Of a stretch of 8,355 nt of DNA, positions 6,795-8,355 are shown one piece after another. Within the stretch, counting starts at the first letter, position 1; every line of letters begins with the position of its first letter. The position numbers were made by a program, and so were the translations under genes. The notes under the pieces were generated by a model. The model saw only the letters and a list, made by a program, of their open reading frames with translations. It was not told the DNA's origin and ran no database searches. Origin of the DNA: Desulfuromonas sp. SDB (GTDB lineage: Bacteria; SDB-A); assembly GCA_001412365.1 (NCBI GenBank), contig LKUE01000024.1, positions 1 through 8,355 on the forward strand, given 5' to 3'.

Positions 6795-7082
6795 TTATTT
6801 TTTCTTAAGTAATTTAGGGCGAATTAAAATGCTGTGATGACGGTAAAATATTATATTTGATTTCCCGCTTATGTTTAAATCAAAGTAAAAGTCAAATTTT
6901 GAAAAAAGAGGAACCATAAACCGGGGGGGGGTTGTCTGGGAGGGTGAAGATGAATAATTTATCTGAGTGGGTCTTGATACCGGGGAGGGCTGAATATTAT
7001 CTCGGTTGGAAGAATTTGCGGATAATCCAGAAAAAACAACAGTCCCTCCAATTATCATTAAACTTATCAAAAATAATCTCAT
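6795..7082 (-). CDS. Small secreted protein of unknown function with a C9 tract
   Basis: I do not recognise this protein of about 95 residues. It begins with a signal peptide, M-R-L-F-L-I-S-L-M-I-I-G-G-T-V-V-F-S-G-L, with likely cleavage after S-A near residue 22. A Ser/Pro/Thr/Asn/Gln-rich linker follows to about residue 53, then an aromatic and basic end finishing in L-L-K-K-K. I chose the ATG at 7080-7082 over the GTG at 7094 because AAGGTGA lies about eight bases before it. That site overlaps the end of the lipoprotein gene, so the two are coupled. The gene carries nine consecutive C on its coding strand (6923-6931), in the codons for T-P-P-R. Adding or removing one C truncates the protein soon after, so the intact frame could be one state of a length-variable tract. 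It may also be a decaying gene. Confidence 0.5.
   Translation of the reverse strand: MRLFLISLMIIGGTVVFSGLSANSSNRDNIQPSPVSRPTQINYSSSPSQTTPPRFMVPLFSKFDFYFDLNISGKSNIIFYRHHSILIRPKLLKKK
6923..6931 (-). repeat. Homopolymer tract of nine C (coding strand)
   Basis: Nine consecutive G on the plus strand, nine C in the sense of the overlapping small gene. It is by far the longest G/C run in this otherwise AT-rich window. One extra C would end the protein after about ten altered residues, and one fewer C after about sixteen. Tracts of this length are known to slip during replication in phase-variable genes, and are also common sites of sequencing error. Confidence 0.9.
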
Positions 7083-7090
7083 AATATCAA

Positions 7091-7873
7091 TCACCTTTGG
7101 TGAGAGCTTACAATTTTACCTGCAGATATTCCCAGCTCTCTGTTCCCCGGATCAAGTTGATACGCCCAGTCAAATAATATTTCGTAACTGTCATAATCAC
7201 GTATGTAAATCTTAGCAAAATGATTGTCTCTTGTCCAGATTACATATATATGTCCGCAGGTTACAATTTCTTCTCCGCTAGGAGACCAACCATATTCGGG
7301 GGCATAGGTGACATCATCAAAATTATAGCAATATCCCATGTCCTGTATGTCGGTGTAATTATCAGCGCAAACCAAATAGCCAGTCCCTTGATAATAATCA
7401 TAGTATATATCACAGCTGGAAGAGCTCATATCACAATTGTGAAAGGCAGAAAAGTCCCATCCTGCATGCTCCGGATAGTAATCCATGTCTGCCATAGTGG
7501 CGTAATAACCTTCTGGTCGGGGAGTATCGTAAATCAGATAATCGGTTAACGGCCCTTCTGTTCCATGAATATTCACCGCGGAGATTGCGTAAAAGTAAGT
7601 TACTCCATTATACACTCCGTAGTCATAATAGTCACAATAATGTGTTTCTGCAATTAACCTGTACTCTCCGGATGGAGTTGGCGATCTGTATATTCGATAG
7701 TAATCAATATTTGAATCACTATTTCTATCCCATACAAGATATACCATGTTATCACCGCTGACTGTCTCCACATTTCTGACCATTGATGGTTCCCGGTATA
7801 GATAACAACCTGAAGATATTGCCAGCATGGTTAGAGCTATGCTTAAAATGATTATTTTACTTATATTTTTCAT
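7091..7873 (-). CDS. Tyrosine- and cysteine-rich lipoprotein with a fibronectin type III domain
   Basis: This predicted envelope lipoprotein has 260 residues. The signal sequence M-K-N-I-S-K-I-I-I-L leads to S-S-G-C with the likely lipidated Cys at 23. I chose the start at 7873 rather than the longer frame at 7918 because AAAGGAG lies six bases before it and it gives a clean signal peptide. Residues about 29-118 look like a fibronectin type III domain: V-Y-L-V-W-D, Y-Y-R-I-Y-R-S and Y-F-Y-A-I-S-A-V. The rest (about 120-260) forms a second region with G-W-D-F-S, D-M-G-Y, A-P-E-Y-G-W, a G-H-I-Y-V-I-W-T strand and F-D-W-A-Y-Q near the end. I recall that pattern from uncharacterised exported proteins of candidate phyla, but cannot confirm it here. 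About 35 of 260 residues are Tyr, and six Cys besides Cys23 could form disulfides. No catalytic motif is visible; binding or surface display is a guess. Confidence 0.8.
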   Translation of the reverse strand: MKNISKIIILSIALTMLAISSGCYLYREPSMVRNVETVSGDNMVYLVWDRNSDSNIDYYRIYRSPTPSGEYRLIAETHYCDYYDYGVYNGVTYFYAISAVNIHGTEGPLTDYLIYDTPRPEGYYATMADMDYYPEHAGWDFSAFHNCDMSSSSCDIYYDYYQGTGYLVCADNYTDIQDMGYCYNFDDVTYAPEYGWSPSGEEIVTCGHIYVIWTRDNHFAKIYIRDYDSYEILFDWAYQLDPGNRELGISAGKIVSSHQR

Positions 7874-7879
7874 ATTTTT

Positions 7880-7886
7880 CTCCTTT
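7880..7886 (-). promoter_or_regulatory. Shine-Dalgarno deciding the FN3 lipoprotein start
   Basis: AAAGGAG on the minus strand lies six bases before the ATG at 7871-7873. It supports this start rather than the ATG 45 bases upstream, which would put a polar, non-signal-like stretch before the hydrophobic core. Confidence 0.75.
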
Positions 7887-8093
7887 ACATATTTGTAATG
7901 AAGCATTTTATGTGCCAATATGTCTTAAAATTTTATTGTTATAGTTAAATTGCGTTAATTGGATAGATTGAAGAGTAAATTTGTTATCTGTCTGCTACTT
8001 TCAGAAAAAAAGTTGGAAATTTCTGCACAATTTTTATGCACATAACCTAAATAATTTCAATAAATACTGTCTTTCTAATTTTTAATTTTATCT

Positions 8094-8123
8094 TTGTAAA
8101 ACAGAAAAAGTTTATGCTATTAT
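8094..8123 (+). promoter_or_regulatory. Extended -10 sigma-70-type promoter for the exported protein
   Basis: TTGTAA at 8094-8099 can serve as a -35 box, followed after 18 bases by TATTAT at 8118-8123. Just before this, TATG at 8113-8116 gives TATGCTATTAT, which fits the extended -10 consensus. A perfect TATAAT at 8123-8128 overlaps the -10 but has no -35 at a proper distance. Transcription would start near 8130, giving a 5' leader of about 120 bases before the ATG. The region upstream is A/T-rich. Confidence 0.5.
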
Positions 8124-8241
8124 ATAATTAGTTGAATAAATTTATGAAATTTTTTATTTCTATTTTTTTATGAGGGGTCCGATATAAACTAAATTTAATC
8201 AAAGCCAAAAGATTTATCAGAATTGAGTTTTAATTACCAAC

Positions 8242-8248
8242 AGGAGGT
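8242..8248 (+). promoter_or_regulatory. Consensus Shine-Dalgarno AGGAGGT
   Basis: A full-strength AGGAGGT lies five bases before the ATG at 8254-8256. It is the best ribosome binding site in the window and fixes both the start and the strand of the rightmost gene. Confidence 0.85.
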
Positions 8249-8253
8249 AACTA

Positions 8254-8355
8254 ATGTATAAGAAGCTGAGTTTTGTGCTGATAATCAGCTTAATTATATC
8301 AGCATCAGCTTACTCCTGGGTAGAGGAGATAGAAGGCAGTTGGGGTCAGGCAGGC
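8254..8355 (+). CDS. Exported protein of unknown function, N-terminus only
   Basis: Only 34 codons lie in the window and the gene continues past the right edge. The N-terminus M-Y-K-K followed by L-S-F-V-L-I-I-S-L-I-I is a clear Sec signal peptide, with predicted signal peptidase I cleavage after A-S-A near residue 19 (Y-S-W-V follows). The mature start contains W-V-E-E-I-E-G-S-W-G-Q-A-G. There is no Cys near the cleavage site, so it is not a lipoprotein. It is the only plus-strand gene, read away from the rest, with a strong ribosome binding site and an extended -10 promoter. The family cannot be assigned from this fragment. Confidence 0.75.
   Translation, partial: MYKKLSFVLIISLIISASAYSWVEEIEGSWGQAG

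Larger units (their letters stand above)
7874..8253. other. AT-rich divergent intergenic region
   Basis: This 380-bp gap separates the minus-strand FN3 lipoprotein from the plus-strand exported protein. It should hold promoters for both, being much more AT-rich than the flanking genes. The plus-strand promoter and ribosome binding site are annotated separately. For the minus strand I see only weak candidates, such as TTGGCA near 7918 without a well-placed -10 box. Between about 7980 and 8090 there are A- and T-tracts and a short direct repeat of GTGCA (minus strand) 13 bases apart, at about 8024-8042. No tRNA, small RNA, riboswitch or terminator hairpin is evident. Confidence 0.6.

Noticed and set aside
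7006-7215. Plus-strand open frame of 69 codons across the junction of the two envelope genes
   Set aside because: Antisense to two better supported genes, with no start signals.
7220-7549. Plus-strand open frame of 109 codons
   Set aside because: It lies wholly antisense to the FN3 lipoprotein, has no ribosome binding site and no recognisable protein pattern; it is a shadow frame.
7874-7919. Upstream start of the FN3 lipoprotein at 7918
   Set aside because: It adds 15 polar residues before the signal peptide and lacks a binding site; the ATG at 7873 has AAAGGAG at six bases.
8144-8173. Nine-codon leader peptide frame (M-K-F-F-I-S-I-F-L) upstream of the exported protein
   Set aside because: No ribosome binding site and very low complexity; such frames arise by chance in T-rich leaders.

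Overview
The window reads as a piece of chromosome from an AT-rich, Gram-negative-type bacterium. It carries probable lipoproteins, a MepM-like M23 endopeptidase and Sec-exported proteins. Nothing fixes the phylum. The tyrosine-rich fibronectin-type lipoprotein with its D-W-A-Y-Q C-terminal module, together with the AT richness, recalls candidate phyla such as Cloacimonadota or Marinimicrobia, but that is a weak inference. No mobile element, CRISPR array, tRNA, rRNA or phage gene is visible.

Positions 1 to about 6732 hold one tightly packed minus-strand gene train, in transcription order: ribD, ribE, ribBA, ribH, nusB, a calcineurin-like phosphoesterase, an M23 peptidase, an ABC-type ATPase and the first 18 codons of a probable ABC permease. 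Gaps run from a 37-bp overlap to 6 bp, so this is almost certainly one operon with translational coupling. RibBA, RibD, RibH and RibE together supply every committed enzyme from GTP and ribulose 5-phosphate to riboflavin, except the separate phosphatase that dephosphorylates the pyrimidine intermediate. NusB is a transcription antitermination factor and often sits next to ribH. The last four genes belong to the cell envelope or are of uncertain role.

Positions about 6795 to 7873 hold a second minus-strand pair: a tyrosine- and cysteine-rich FN3 lipoprotein and a small secreted protein coupled to it, which contains a C9 homopolymer. Only 62 bp separates this pair from ribD, with no convincing terminator, promoter or FMN riboswitch, so read-through into the rib operon is possible. 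Positions 7874 to 8253 are a very AT-rich divergent intergenic region. It carries an extended -10 promoter and a consensus Shine-Dalgarno for a plus-strand exported protein cut off by the window end.

Most of the window is ordinary. The points worth a second look are: the phosphoesterase, whose catalytic N-terminus needs a non-canonical start (probably ATC) or a frameshift; the shortened C-terminus of riboflavin synthase; the C9 tract in the small secreted protein; and the odd composition of the FN3 lipoprotein. I did not find evidence of a clearly new biological system.
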